Source: DATEDA01 sp963820965 (GTDB lineage: Bacteria; Pseudomonadota; Gammaproteobacteria; Burkholderiales; SG8-39). Taken from it: a DNA stretch of 64,000 nt. Within the stretch, counting starts at the first letter, position 1. Each line of letters opens with the position of its first letter. The translations under genes were made by a program, and so were the position numbers. The notes beneath the pieces are model-generated. The model was given only the letters and a program-made list of their open reading frames with translations. It had not been told where the DNA came from and searched no databases. The stretch spans positions 1-64,000 of the forward strand of contig CAWGCC010000032.1 of assembly GCA_963820965.1 (NCBI GenBank), written 5' to 3'. Shown in pieces: positions 18,866 through 26,642 of this stretch.

Positions 18866-19948
18866 ATGAAAGCCAGATCCTGGTTAGCCAATGTCATTGC
18901 AACGCTAGTCCTGCTTCTCAGCGGATGCACCACGACGACCTCGCCACCGGCTGCGGCCGGGGTCGACTCGACCAGGGCGCAGATCACCGTTCTCTATGAT
19001 GCCTTCGGCAAGTCTTCCACCATGCAGAAGGACTGGGGCTATGCCGCGCTCATCGAATATGGTGGCAAGCGCATTCTTTTCGACACCGGCAACAACGGCG
19101 ACATTCTGGCGCAGAACGCGAAGGCGAAAGGCATCGACCTGTCTAAGCTCGACTTCGTCGTCATGTCGCACCGCCATGGCGATCACATGGGGGGATTGGC
19201 CTATCTCCTTGGCGTGAATCCCAAGGTGAAGATCTATGCGCCCAAGGAGGGTTTCGGCGTGTATGGCGCCGACTTACCGAGCACCTTCTATCGCAAGGAT
19301 GCCTCTCTACCCCCTGAGCAGCGCTACTACGACGGCGCGCCACCGGCAGTGATGCGTTTCGGAGCCGCCTGGCCCGGCGCCAACTTCGAGTTGATCGACA
19401 AGACCACGGAGATCGCCCCCGGCATCCATCTGATCGCGCTGGTCTCGGACAAACCGGGGACGCTGGAGTTGCGCGAGCTCTCGCTCGCCATCAACACGCC
19501 CAACGGCATGGTGATCGTGGTGGGCTGCTCGCATACGGGCATAGACAAGATCGTTGCGGCCGCAGCCGCGATCAACCCAAGAATCCACTTCGTCGCCGGC
19601 GGTTTCCATCTGGTGGTATCCAACGACCAGGAAATCGAAAAGATCGTCGCGACTCTGCGCGATACCTTCAAAGTGGCCTTCGTGGCACCTGGCCACTGCA
19701 CCGGCGAGCCGACTTTCACGGCGCTCAATAAGACATTCGGTGATCGGTATCTCTATGCTGGGCTGGGCACTACCTTCGCGCTTGGCGCCACGCCGAGTGC
19801 AATCGCCGGCAGCGGTCAGCACACTCCCGCGGCTATGGATGACGACGATCTCGAGAGTTACCGCACGGCCCTGCCGTTGTCTCTGCGCCTGAGACTCTTG
19901 GCCCAACGAGGCGCTGCAGCGGACGCCCCGCAAGCGACGCGCCCCTGA
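18866..19948 (+). CDS. Cassette 1: lipoprotein metallo-beta-lactamase-fold hydrolase
   Basis: 360 residues with a lipoprotein signal: LVLLLSGC, lipobox cysteine C21. The MBL metal motif HxHxDH is H102-H104-D106-H107 (SHRHGDHMGG). Later ligands lie in VVGCSHTGID and GGFHLV. The overall pattern (LYDAFG, DTGNNGD, VGCSHTG) is that of the MBL subfamily related to archaeal 7,8-dihydropterin-6-methyl-4-(ribofuranosyl)-aminobenzene-phosphate synthase-like proteins; the substrate here is unknown. AAAGGAGGCAGAA is a strong ribosome site. The last 16 codons overlap attC 2, as is usual for cassette genes. It is a long cassette (about 1.19 kb) carrying an exported protein. Confidence 0.85.
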   Translation: MKARSWLANVIATLVLLLSGCTTTTSPPAAAGVDSTRAQITVLYDAFGKSSTMQKDWGYAALIEYGGKRILFDTGNNGDILAQNAKAKGIDLSKLDFVVMSHRHGDHMGGLAYLLGVNPKVKIYAPKEGFGVYGADLPSTFYRKDASLPPEQRYYDGAPPAVMRFGAAWPGANFELIDKTTEIAPGIHLIALVSDKPGTLELRELSLAINTPNGMVIVVGCSHTGIDKIVAAAAAINPRIHFVAGGFHLVVSNDQEIEKIVATLRDTFKVAFVAPGHCTGEPTFTALNKTFGDRYLYAGLGTTFALGATPSAIAGSGQHTPAAMDDDDLESYRTALPLSLRLRLLAQRGAAADAPQATRP

Positions 19949-19963
19949 GCGCGGACGTTGGGC
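19901..19963 (+). repeat. attC site 2
   Basis: R'' is GCCCAAC at 19901-19907 and R' is GTTGGGC at 19957-19963, perfectly complementary. The inner arms GCGGACG/GCGC...GAGCGC give the L boxes. 63 bp, overlapping the end of the MBL gene. Confidence 0.8.
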
Positions 19964-20007
19964 GTCGAGACGCATCGGACAGTTATTCGCACACTCCAGT
20001 GAAGGAG

Positions 20008-20211
20008 ATGGTGTCTATTCGCATCTATCACGACCTTGAAATCAAAGCGCGATCGCCGCTCCAGGAGATCTGGCTAGGTGATGATTGCGGCCATCTCGTC
20101 CAGATGGAGGTTGGTGAGATGCGAACGAGCTTGCTGCCCGGATTCTATGTGGTTGCATTCGGGCTCAAGGCGCTTCGCCCGCCTGCGCGGGCGGCTGAAC
20201 CGCGACGTTAG
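20008..20211 (+). CDS. Cassette 2: small hypothetical protein (about 67 aa)
   Basis: The short frame reads MVSIRIYHDLEIKARSPLQE, then GDDCGHLVQMEVGEMRTSLL. The last 15 codons run through the attC-like hairpin to TAG just at the core box. AAGGAG lies directly against ATG 20008, too close for ideal spacing, so GTG 19999 or GTG 20011 are alternative starts. I do not recognise it. It is the only candidate gene in a 250-bp cassette. Confidence 0.4.
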   Translation: MVSIRIYHDLEIKARSPLQEIWLGDDCGHLVQMEVGEMRTSLLPGFYVVAFGLKALRPPARAAEPRR

Positions 20212-20213
20212 GC
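20161..20213 (+). repeat. attC-like site 3 (left half degenerate)
   Basis: The hairpin CGCTTCGCCCGCC/GCGCGGGCGG and the right core GTTAGGC (20207-20213) are clear. No good R'' box is found upstream. Its GTTAGGC starts the DUF2938 cassette, whose own R'' is the exact complement GCCTAAC. Confidence 0.6.
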
Positions 20214-20238
20214 ATGAGCAATCAACATCAGGTAACCC

Positions 20239-20742
20239 ATGAAAATTGAACTGCTGATTGCCGCTGTTGTTGTTGGCCTCGGCGCAACTCTCGTCATGGA
20301 TCTTTGGACCGTATTTCTCAAGCGCGCTTTCAACATTCCTTTGCCCAACTATTGCTTTGTTGGCCGCTGGCTGCGCCACATGATCGATGGCGTTTTTAAG
20401 CATCCAAGCATTGCCGCTGCTGCTCAAAAGCCGGCCGAGTGCACCATCGGCTGGATTGCTCATTACACGATAGGAGCGCTATTCGCACTCGCCCTTGTGG
20501 CATTGACCACACCCCAATGGCTACAGTCGCCAACCTTGATGCCCGCTTTGATCTTCGGCATTGTTACTGTTGGCATGCCCTTGTTCATCATGCACCCTTC
20601 GTTCGGTCTTGGTCTTGCCGCGTCAAAGGCGCCCAATCCCATGCAGGCGCGGCTGCGTAGCCTTATGAATCATGTTGTGTTTGGGGTCGGCTTGTATGTT
20701 TCGGCTCTAGTTGTGAGTTCCATTGTCGAGGTTCATGCCTAA
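20239..20742 (+). CDS. Cassette 3: DUF2938-family membrane protein
   Basis: 167 residues with four hydrophobic segments (LLIAAVVVGLGATLVMDLW, IGALFALALVALTT, LMPALIFGIVTVGMPLFIM, VVFGVGLYVSALVVS). The start ATLVMDLWTVFLKRAFNIPLPNY and FVGRWLRHM are typical of the DUF2938 family. Function unknown; it is an inner-membrane protein. The TAA stop lies inside the R'' box GCCTAAC of attC 4, so the gene fills its cassette exactly. Confidence 0.8.
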   Translation: MKIELLIAAVVVGLGATLVMDLWTVFLKRAFNIPLPNYCFVGRWLRHMIDGVFKHPSIAAAAQKPAECTIGWIAHYTIGALFALALVALTTPQWLQSPTLMPALIFGIVTVGMPLFIMHPSFGLGLAASKAPNPMQARLRSLMNHVVFGVGLYVSALVVSSIVEVHA

Positions 20743-20814
20743 CACGGCGCTCCAGCCGACGGGCTTGCCTCCGCTTCGCTGCGGCAAGCCCGCGGCTGAG
20801 CTTAGGCGTTAAGC
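20737..20814 (+). repeat. attC site 4
   Basis: R'' GCCTAAC is at 20737-20743 and R' GTTAAGC at 20808-20814. A long central hairpin (GGGCTTGCC...GGCAAGCCC) lies between. 78 bp. R'' is exactly complementary to the first bases of its own cassette (GTTAGGC at 20207). Confidence 0.85.
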
Positions 20815-20955
20815 GCGCGAGATCCACTCCACACCTCGGAATGGCCGAAGCTATGGGTAAAGCCGCTAAAGCAACCAAGTCGCACGTCACACAATCCTCG
20901 GCCTCTAGCGGGATGCGAGCCCTAATCTATCTCGAACGGTATCGCCGCTCTGTGC

Positions 20956-21489
20956 ATGTTCGCTTCCTGGCTTGGTCAAAACATCTATCAGACCGAGATG
21001 TCATCTAAGAAGTCCGAGATCCAGACGAATTCTCAGTTTGTAAGCTCCGAAATGTCGAAGGCGCTGACTTGGATGTTGACATTTCAAACCGAGCGCAGAA
21101 AAGAAAAACCCGATCCCGAAATAATCCTGAATTCCGCAACTAACTACGCAGAGACGCTCGGAACGATCGTGGGTGCGGCGAGCAGAATCGATCCGAACTC
21201 GGTGGTCTTGACGAGGCATGTAGATGAGCACACGAAGATCCTCGGGACCCTTCGAGCAGCCGTGCAGAAGCGAGATCTCAATGAACTTCAGGAAGCGACT
21301 TCGTTCATGATGATGTGGTTTGCGCGGATTGGACCAGAGGCCCATGACGCGATAAACAAGCGAGCTCAAGAGGTGAGCGAACACGAAGAGAGAGCCAAAT
21401 GGATCTTTCGGGGATTCTTCTTGCTTGGTTCTGTTGTTCTTGCGGCTACCTGGCTGAAGATCAATGTTCGTCCACGCGCGCGCGCCTAA
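20956..21489 (+). CDS. Cassette 4: hypothetical protein with a C-terminal membrane helix
   Basis: 177 residues. A polar, probably helical region (SSKKSEIQTNSQFVSSEMSK to about residue 150) is followed by a single transmembrane segment near the C-terminus (FRGFFLLGSVVLAATWL). The N-terminus MFASWLGQNIYQ could be the remains of an earlier hydrophobic segment, because an upstream overlapping frame (MRALIYLERYRR at about 20910) suggests a possible frameshift. I do not recognise a family. The stop TAA lies in the R'' box of attC 5. Confidence 0.6.
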   Translation: MFASWLGQNIYQTEMSSKKSEIQTNSQFVSSEMSKALTWMLTFQTERRKEKPDPEIILNSATNYAETLGTIVGAASRIDPNSVVLTRHVDEHTKILGTLRAAVQKRDLNELQEATSFMMMWFARIGPEAHDAINKRAQEVSEHEERAKWIFRGFFLLGSVVLAATWLKINVRPRARA

Positions 21490-21491
21490 CC

Positions 21492-22964
21492 CCGTGTATG
21501 GATTCCCCCCGGAAAGCAAGAGGCTGATCGATAGGGCTGGCATCGAGGGAACGCCTGCAGTCGTATATCCGGCATCGTGAGTGGGCTCTGGGTGGCCGGT
21601 GCCGACATGGACTCTGCGAGCACCGGCGCGCCAATCGTTGCAACGGGCGAGCGTGAAGCTGCCACGCGGGGTTATCGGCGTCAGTCGGTGCGGGGGTGAC
21701 CCGGGGTGCCATGGTGGGCGATCAGTCTCTACGCAAGCGGCGGTGGGGCATATCGCTCAGAAACTCTCGTTCAAGCGGCGATCGGCAAAGCGGTGCGCGC
21801 GATCTTCTTTTCCGGACGTTGCACTTCGCCGTAGGGCGTGCCGTCGCGCAGGCACGCATAGCAGATCCGCGCGAGCTTGTTGGCGAGCGCGCAGGTTGCC
21901 TTGTTGTGATTGCTTCTCGCCTGCACGGCGAGCGCCCAGGCGCGCGACGGATCGACGCTCCGTCCAGCCTGCACAGCAGCGCTGGCTGCGCGCAGCACCG
22001 AGCGCGCCCCGTGGGTGAGGAGCATCCGCAAGTAGCGGTCGCCGCGTTTGGAGATGCGCCCGAGCCGACGCGTGCTGCCCGAGGAGTACTCCTTGGGGGT
22101 GAGGCCGAACCAGGCGGCGAAGTGACGCGCATCGCCGAAGTGGCGCACGCTCCCGCTGGTGGCGGCCACCATCGCGGTGGCAGTGAGCAGCCCCACCCCG
22201 AGAACCGTCAGCAGCGTGGCGCAGGCCGCCGACTCGCGTGCCGTATGCGCGAGCTCGCGCTCGAGCTGGCTGATTCTCGTCTCGAGCAGCCGAATCTCCT
22301 CGACCAAGAGCTTCATCGTGCCGCGGAGCAACTCCGGAACGGCCGATTTCGGATCGGCGAGCACCCGGCCGATCTGCGCAAGTCCCAGGCGCGCCCCTTG
22401 GGCGATCGTGATGCCGAACTCCCGGCAAAAGCCGCGCAGCGCGTTGATCCGCGCGGTGCGCGTGGCCAGCCACAGGGATCGAGTGCGGTGCAGAGCCTGG
22501 ACAGCCTGCTGCTCGAGCGATTTCACCCGCACCGGCACGATATCAGCACAGCGCGCCGCTTCGAGCAGCGCGCACGCATCGGCCGCATCGGTCTTGTTGC
22601 GTTTCACGTAGGCGCGCACGTAGGGCGCCGCAGCAGCCGGACCTCGATTCCGAGCCCCGTGAGCCAGCGCGCCCAGTGGTGGGCACTGCCGCAGGCTTCC
22701 ATCACCACCAGACCGACGGCCCGATTGGCGAACCAGCGCTCGAACTGGGTGCGAGTCAGGCGCTGGCGTTCGACAACGCGCCAGTTCGCATCGGCGATCG
22801 CAAGCTGGAACACGCTCTTCGCAAGATCGACGCCCACGATGGGCAGCGCGGCGGTAGCATTCATCTCGGACTCTCCTCGGTTGAGTGCTGACATCCCACA
22901 CCACATGAGGCCAGCTGGCACGATGATGCCGAAAAGCCGGGGGGAGTCCATCCCATCATTGCAC
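21492..22964 (-). mobile_element. IS110-family (IS1111-type) insertion sequence inserted in attC 5
   Basis: Bounded by the two halves of attC 5. Subterminal inverted repeats are visible: ATGGATTCCCCCCGG at 21496-21510 and its near-perfect complement CCGGGGGGAGTCCAT at 22937-22951 (one mismatch). Internal subterminal repeats without a target duplication are characteristic of the IS1111 subgroup, and members of the IS1111-attC group are known to target attC sites. The transposase is antisense to the cassettes. The 280 bp left of the transposase gene are non-coding element DNA. Exact termini cannot be set to the base. Confidence 0.8.
21771..22864 (-). CDS. IS110-family DEDD transposase (one frameshift)
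   Basis: The start at 22864 gives MNATAALPIVGVDLAKSVFQ. RuvC-like DEDD residues are D13, E56 (VVMEACGS) and the aspartates of RNKTDAADACAL. The C-terminal transposase_20 region includes GVGLLTATAMVAATSG, FAAWFGLTPKEYSSGST and RGDRYLRMLLTHGARSVL with the conserved serine. A single-base frame change near 22,625 (RLL to PYVRAYVKRNK) splits it into two overlapping frames. Corrected length is about 364 residues, slightly long for IS1111 types. The element is probably inactive as read, unless the indel is a sequencing error. Confidence 0.85.
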
Positions 22965-23094
22965 CCGACGCGCTACAGCGGGCTTCGCCCGCCTACGCGG
23001 GCCGCTGAACTGAGGCGTTGGGCCGCACGGAGCCGTCGGAGGTAGTCGCAACTGTATGGTCGACGGAACTGAAGGCGGCACGACCACATCGCGC

Positions 23095-23508
23095 ATGGAA
23101 CCTCTGCCATTGAGGCTCCAGTCGAACTCAGACCTACGGCGAGTGGTGGAAGCTAGCCTCGACCCGCAGCGGCACGGCGCCGCCTTCCTGATTGCAGGGA
23201 TTGGCAGCCTCAGTCAAGCCCGACTGAGACTGGCTGGGAAGGAACAGCCCGAGATGTTGGATGGCAACCTCGAGATCCTTACGCTCGCTGGCTCCATCTC
23301 GAGTGACGGCGCACATCTGCACATGAGCGTAGCCGACGAGAAGGGCCATGTGTTCGGCGGTCACGTTGGCTACGATTGCATGGTGCGTACGACTGCCGAA
23401 GTGCTTCTGGTACTGCTTCCCGAATGGTCGTTCACTCGGGAGCGAGACCCGATGACCGGCTTCGCTGAACTGGTGATTCGAAGAGGGTTTCGAGGGCAGC
23501 AGAAGTGA
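23095..23508 (+). CDS. Cassette 5: PPC/DUF296-domain protein
   Basis: From ATG 23095, 137 residues (an upstream in-frame ATG at 23056 would add 13). PPC-domain features are PLPLRLQSNSDLRRVVEASL, AAFLIAGIGSLSQARLRLAG, LEILTLAGSISSDGAHLHMS and GHVGYDCMVRTTAEVLLVLL. Bacterial single-domain PPC proteins form trimers and some bind metal through the histidines of the GAHLH and GGH motifs, both present. Biological role unknown. The gene ends 8 bp before the R'' box of attC 6. Confidence 0.85.
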   Translation: MEPLPLRLQSNSDLRRVVEASLDPQRHGAAFLIAGIGSLSQARLRLAGKEQPEMLDGNLEILTLAGSISSDGAHLHMSVADEKGHVFGGHVGYDCMVRTTAEVLLVLLPEWSFTRERDPMTGFAELVIRRGFRGQQK

Positions 23509-23515
23509 AGGTGCG

Positions 23516-23613
23516 GCCCAACCCGCCGTTGAACCGGAGCGCCCAACGGCGTTGCCGTTGGGTTCCCGTCGCGCTGCGCGGGCCGGCGCCCGGTTAACGG
23601 CATCACGTTAGGC
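23516..23613 (+). repeat. attC site 6
   Basis: R'' GCCCAAC at 23516-23522 and R' GTTAGGC at 23607-23613, with the inner hairpin CCCAACGGCG/CGCCGTTGGG-like arms. 98 bp. R'' complements the GTTGGGC that starts its own cassette at 23017. Confidence 0.87.
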
Positions 23614-23633
23614 AGCATTCAAAGGGAATTGCT

Positions 23634-24083
23634 ATGTCACACATCCGTGCCAACCATGAGGGCGCCGAGCGACTAGTCGGCTGCTGGAAACTGGTTTCGT
23701 GGCAGGTCATGGTCGAAGGCGAGCCTCAGGACCTCTTTGGAGCTAAGCCAAAGGGTTCATTGATCTTTACCGCGAGCGGGCGAGCGATAGCCCTAACGAC
23801 CGCCGAAAATCGCACACCTGGGGACAGCGAGGCTCAGCGCGCAGCGCTTCACAAGTCGATGCTGGCGTATACCGGGCGATATCGCATTGAAGGTGATGAG
23901 TGGGTAACCACTGTCGATGCATCGTGGAACGAAGCATGGAACGGCACCGAACAACGGCGCAAGTTTCGGTTTGAGGGAGATCGACTCATCGTTGAGTCGG
24001 TGCCAGCCCCTAGTCCTCTATTTCCGGGCAAGGTGGACTACCGTCGCATTGTCTGGGAGAGGGAAGACTCGAATGCTGCCTAA
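23634..24083 (+). CDS. Cassette 6: lipocalin-like domain protein
   Basis: 149 residues of the lipocalin-like (lipocalin_5) type: GCWKLVSWQVMVEGEPQDLF, KGSLIFTASGRAIALTT, YTGRYRIEGDEWVTTVDAS and NGTEQRRKFRFEGDRLIVES. This is an all-beta small-molecule-binding fold without a signal peptide. Ligand unknown. Plausible weak ribosome site AAAGGGAATTGCT. The TAA stop is within the R'' box of attC 7. Confidence 0.8.
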   Translation: MSHIRANHEGAERLVGCWKLVSWQVMVEGEPQDLFGAKPKGSLIFTASGRAIALTTAENRTPGDSEAQRAALHKSMLAYTGRYRIEGDEWVTTVDASWNEAWNGTEQRRKFRFEGDRLIVESVPAPSPLFPGKVDYRRIVWEREDSNAA

Positions 24084-24087
24084 CCCC

Positions 24088-25185
24088 TATGAGGCCCGGC
24101 TTGTCAACAGGTGAAGCGTTCCCGACGCGAGCTGGCTGACCTCGCGCACGGTAGTTCGGACCGCGACCTTTACTGCTGCACGCGCCTGGCTTGATTTCAG
24201 GCGGCGGGTTTTGCAGGCAGTGCCTGCACCAAACACCTATCGAGGGTCAGGCGTCGAGCCGGAGCTCGACGTCGTCGCCGTACATGGCGACGCCCTAGAA
24301 ACGACTACTTGCCCTTGTGCCGGCGCATTCAAAGCGTCGGGCTCGGGATCGAGGATCCCGTCCAGTTAGTGCCGCGCTCGGGGAAGGGGCAGGTCACGCA
24401 TCACACGAGTGATCCGGTCGATTCGGACGGCAGAGGACGAAGCGGCGCGGCCAATCAACGCGGCTGGGCTGCCGGGCGCACCCGCTTGCGGCCAGGCTCG
24501 CAGGTCGTGCTCGCAGGCACAGTGAGTTGGGTCGAGCTTCGTTCAGGCCGCGCGCCCTGTACAGCGGCCCCAGTTGGGACGTTCAGGCTCGAGTCCTTCG
24601 TCCCTGCCGAACCGGAATGCGCGAAGAAGCGCTCGGCATCGAACGGCATTCTTCGCTTGAGCATGAAGTACACCGCACGGGCGAGCCGCGCGGCGATGAT
24701 CGCGAGACTCTTGCCCTTGCCGTGCTTGGCGGCCAGTCGCACGCGCAACGCCTGGGCGCGACGATTCCCTCGCAGGAAGCACACTGCGGCTTCCGAGAAC
24801 GCCCACTTCAGGTGCGCGTTGCCGATCTTGCGGCCCGAGTGGCCGAGGTGCTTCCCGCCCGATTCCTTGGTCGGCTTCACCAGCCGGCCATAGGACAGGA
24901 AGTCCTGCACCCGCGGGAAGCGCTCGATGCGCTCGATCTCATAGACGATCGATAGCCCCAGAATCTCGCCCAACTCGGGCACCGTTCTCACCAGGGCTAG
25001 GGCCACCGGATCGTGGCCGTGGGCGCTCGACTCGATATAACGCTCCAGCCCCGGCAGCGCCCGGTCGTAGTGATCGATCAGCGACACATCGAGCTCGACA
25101 CTCTTCCCACCGCGGCTTCCGGAAAGTGACTCGCCGCCTCGCGCCGCAGATGCGGCTTGGCGATGCGCACTCCGAAGGCAGGCAG
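24088..25185 (-). mobile_element. Truncated IS110/IS1111-type element in attC 7
   Basis: The element starts directly after GCCTAACCCC, the same attC position used by the complete element at 21.5 kb, and has the same orientation. 24088-24454 is non-coding element DNA. The coding part keeps only the C-terminal half of the transposase; about 450 bp of N-terminal coding sequence and the right end are missing before the attC resumes at about 25186. It is an independent, older insertion: its protein sequence is unlike that of the first element. Confidence 0.7.
24455..25117 (-). pseudogene. IS110-family transposase, C-terminal half only
   Basis: The frame reads ELDVSLIDHYDRALPGLERY, then the transposase_20 segment TVPELGEILGLSIVYEIERI, FLSYGRLVKPTKESGGKHLG and RKIGNAHLKWAFSEAAVCFL, followed by a relatively poor C-terminus. 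The catalytic DEDD N-terminus is absent. It cannot transpose by itself. Confidence 0.75.
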
Positions 25186-25268
25186 GTTCCCGTTGCAGCG
25201 GACGCGCCGCAAGCGGCGCTTGCGGGTGCCCTCCTCGCTTCGCTCGTCGGCGGCCGGTTACGCGCGAC

Positions 25269-25298
25269 GTTGGGCGTCATAGGGGCAGCCGCTATACT
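25269..25298 (+). promoter_or_regulatory. Probable promoter of hicBA overlapping the attC core
   Basis: The -35-like TTGGGC is part of the attC 7 core box (25270-25275) and the -10 TATACT is at 25293-25298, with exactly 17 bp between. AGGAGG follows 7 bp before the hicB ATG. Having their own promoter is usual for toxin-antitoxin cassettes. Confidence 0.55.
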
Positions 25299-25318
25299 CT
25301 CCGCTACAGGAGGCTCCA

Positions 25319-25515
25319 TGCGCTACCGTATCGCGCTACATCAGTCTGACGAAGGGTTCTCCGTCTCGGTACCAGGCCTGCCCGGCTGTTGGTCTCAGGG
25401 CGCTACGGAGGCGGAAGCGATCGAAAACATCAAGGATGCGATCCGCGAGTACTTGGCCGTCGTCGACGACCAGTTGCGTGGTGAAGAGGTTCGCGAAATC
25501 GAAGTGGCTATATAG
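25319..25515 (+). CDS. hicB: Cassette 7: HicB-type antitoxin
   Basis: 64 residues of the HicB partial-RNase-H fold: MRYRIALHQSDEGFSVSVPG, LPGCWSQGATEAEAIENIKD, AIREYLAVVDDQ. It neutralises the HicA mRNA interferase. It lacks a C-terminal DNA-binding extension, as in the short HicB form. It starts after AGGAGGCTCC and ends 2 bp before hicA. The antitoxin-first order differs from the classical E. coli hicAB order but is common in cassettes. Confidence 0.9.
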
Positions 25516-25517
25516 CT

Positions 25518-25730
25518 TTGCCCAAGATCCCGGGCGTCAACCACCTCGACGCGGTTCGCGCGTTTGAGAAGGCTGGGTTTGCGATCGTGCGCCAAAGCAA
25601 GCACATCGTAATGTCGGACGGCACGCGCATCCTCACTATCCCTCGCCATAACCCCACCAATGCGTTCACGCTCGGCGGCATCGTGCGCGACGCAGGTCTG
25701 ACGGTAGAGCAGTTCCGCGCGCTACTGTAG
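25518..25730 (+). CDS. hicA: Cassette 7: HicA-type mRNA interferase toxin
   Basis: 70 residues with a TTG start 2 bp after hicB. The dsRNA-binding-like fold shows GFAIVRQSKHIVMSDG with the catalytic histidine H29, then TIPRHNPTNAFTLGGIVRDA and GLTVEQF. HicA cleaves mRNAs when not bound by HicB. The pair probably stabilises the array against cassette loss. Confidence 0.9.
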   Translation: MPKIPGVNHLDAVRAFEKAGFAIVRQSKHIVMSDGTRILTIPRHNPTNAFTLGGIVRDAGLTVEQFRALL

Positions 25731-25742
25731 CGCCGCAATGAC

Positions 25743-25821
25743 GCCCAACCCGTCGATGCACCGGAGCCGCTACAGCGGGCTTCGCCCGCCTGCGCGGGCC
25801 GCTGCATGGGCGACGTTAGCC
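25743..25821 (+). repeat. attC site 8
   Basis: R'' GCCCAAC at 25743-25749; right core GTTAGCC at 25815-25821; hairpin AGCGGGCTTCGCCC/GCGGGCCGCT. 79 bp. R'' complements the GTTGGGC that begins the hicBA cassette. Confidence 0.88.
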
Positions 25822-25852
25822 GTCTCGATGCCACAGTGCTAGCATTCCCTCC

Positions 25853-26074
25853 ATGATCGATTGGTCCACCTGCCCCGCAGTCGAGCGTGACCCAGACCGC
25901 GTCAGCGGAGCATGGGTCTTTCGAGGTACGCGCGTTCCGGTTGCAGCACTGTTCGAGAACCTCGAGGATGGCGCGTTGGCATCTCAGTTCGTCGAGTGGT
26001 TCCCCGGCGTGACTCTGGAACAGGTCCGCGCTGTCTTGGGGCACGCAAAGCAGAGCGCCTTGGCCCCTGCCTAA
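25853..26074 (+). CDS. Cassette 8: DUF433 antitoxin-like protein
   Basis: 73 residues: WSTCPAVERDPDRVSGAWVF, RGTRVPVAALFENLEDGALA, FVEWFPGVTLEQVRAVLGHA. DUF433 is a small winged-helix-like family usually found upstream of DUF5615 PIN-like proteins and regarded as an antitoxin or DNA-binding partner. The stop is directly adjacent to the start of the next gene. A TGCTAGCAT extended -10-like element lies at about 25839. Confidence 0.85.
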   Translation: MIDWSTCPAVERDPDRVSGAWVFRGTRVPVAALFENLEDGALASQFVEWFPGVTLEQVRAVLGHAKQSALAPA

Positions 26075-26395
26075 GTGCGCGTTCTGTTCGACCAGGGCAC
26101 CCCCGTCCCGCTGCGGGATTCCCTGCAGCAGCATGAGATCTCCACCGCGTTCGAACGCGGGTGGTCAGAGCTGAACAACGGCGAGTTGCTCGACGCCGCC
26201 GAACGCGAAGGCTTCGCAGTCTTCGTCACGACCGATACTAAGCTCAAGTTTCAGCAGAACCTGGCCGGTCGGCGCATCGCGATCGTCGCGTTACTCACGA
26301 CCAGTTGGCCTCGCATCGAGCGCGCGACCGCTGAGATCGTGAAAGCCATCACGGCCGCCACGCCGGGTAGCTACACGGAAGTCAGCATCCCGTGA
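26075..26395 (+). CDS. Cassette 8: DUF5615 PIN-like toxin protein
   Basis: 106 residues from a GTG start immediately after the DUF433 stop. The PIN-like fold begins MRVLFDQGTPVPLRDSL (acidic D6) and includes FVTTDTKLKFQQNLAGRRIA with a second acidic site. Family members are putative nucleases paired with DUF433. The expected role is toxin of a type II-like addiction module. The gene ends 7 bp before attC 9. Confidence 0.82.
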   Translation: MRVLFDQGTPVPLRDSLQQHEISTAFERGWSELNNGELLDAAEREGFAVFVTTDTKLKFQQNLAGRRIAIVALLTTSWPRIERATAEIVKAITAATPGSYTEVSIP

Positions 26396-26402
26396 GAAAG
26401 AC

Positions 26403-26481
26403 GGCTAACCCGCGGTTCGACCCGACCCGCTTCGGCGGGCTTCGCCCGCCTATGGGCCGTCGGTTACCGCCAACGTTGATA
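26403..26481 (+). repeat. attC site 9
   Basis: R'' is GGCTAAC at 26403-26409, exactly complementary to the unusual GTTAGCC that starts its own cassette at 25815. The right core is GTTGATA (26475-26481), a poor match to GTTRRRY. The hairpin is GGCGGGCTTCGCCCGCC. Confidence 0.8.
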
Positions 26482-26642
26482 TGGCTTCGCCTCTCAAGAG
26501 TACGAATCGCGTCCTGCCGACCTCGAGCATGCGTGACGACAACAAATCAGCGGGCGTCTCCTCGCTGTCATTCACACAGTACGCGGAGCGTCTATTCGAA
26601 TCATCAGCGCTCGTCCGGCGAGACGCCGGGAACGGAAAACCT

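Larger units (their letters stand above)
21482..23023 (+). repeat. attC site 5, split by an insertion sequence
   Basis: The left part is GCCTAACCCC at 21482-21491. The right part, from about 22965 to the core GTTGGGC at 23017-23023, contains the common hairpin AGCGGGCTTCGCCC/GGGCCGCT. The 1.47 kb between the halves is an IS110/IS1111-type element. Removing it restores an attC of ordinary length (about 70 bp). Confidence 0.8.
24078..25275 (+). repeat. attC site 7, split by a second, truncated insertion sequence
   Basis: The left part GCCTAACCCC at 24078-24087 is identical to the left part of attC 5. The right part, from about 25186 to the core GTTGGGC at 25269-25275, contains the hairpin GCAGCGGACGC...GCGGCCGGTTAC. 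R'' complements the GTTAGGC that starts its own cassette at 23607. Confidence 0.75.
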
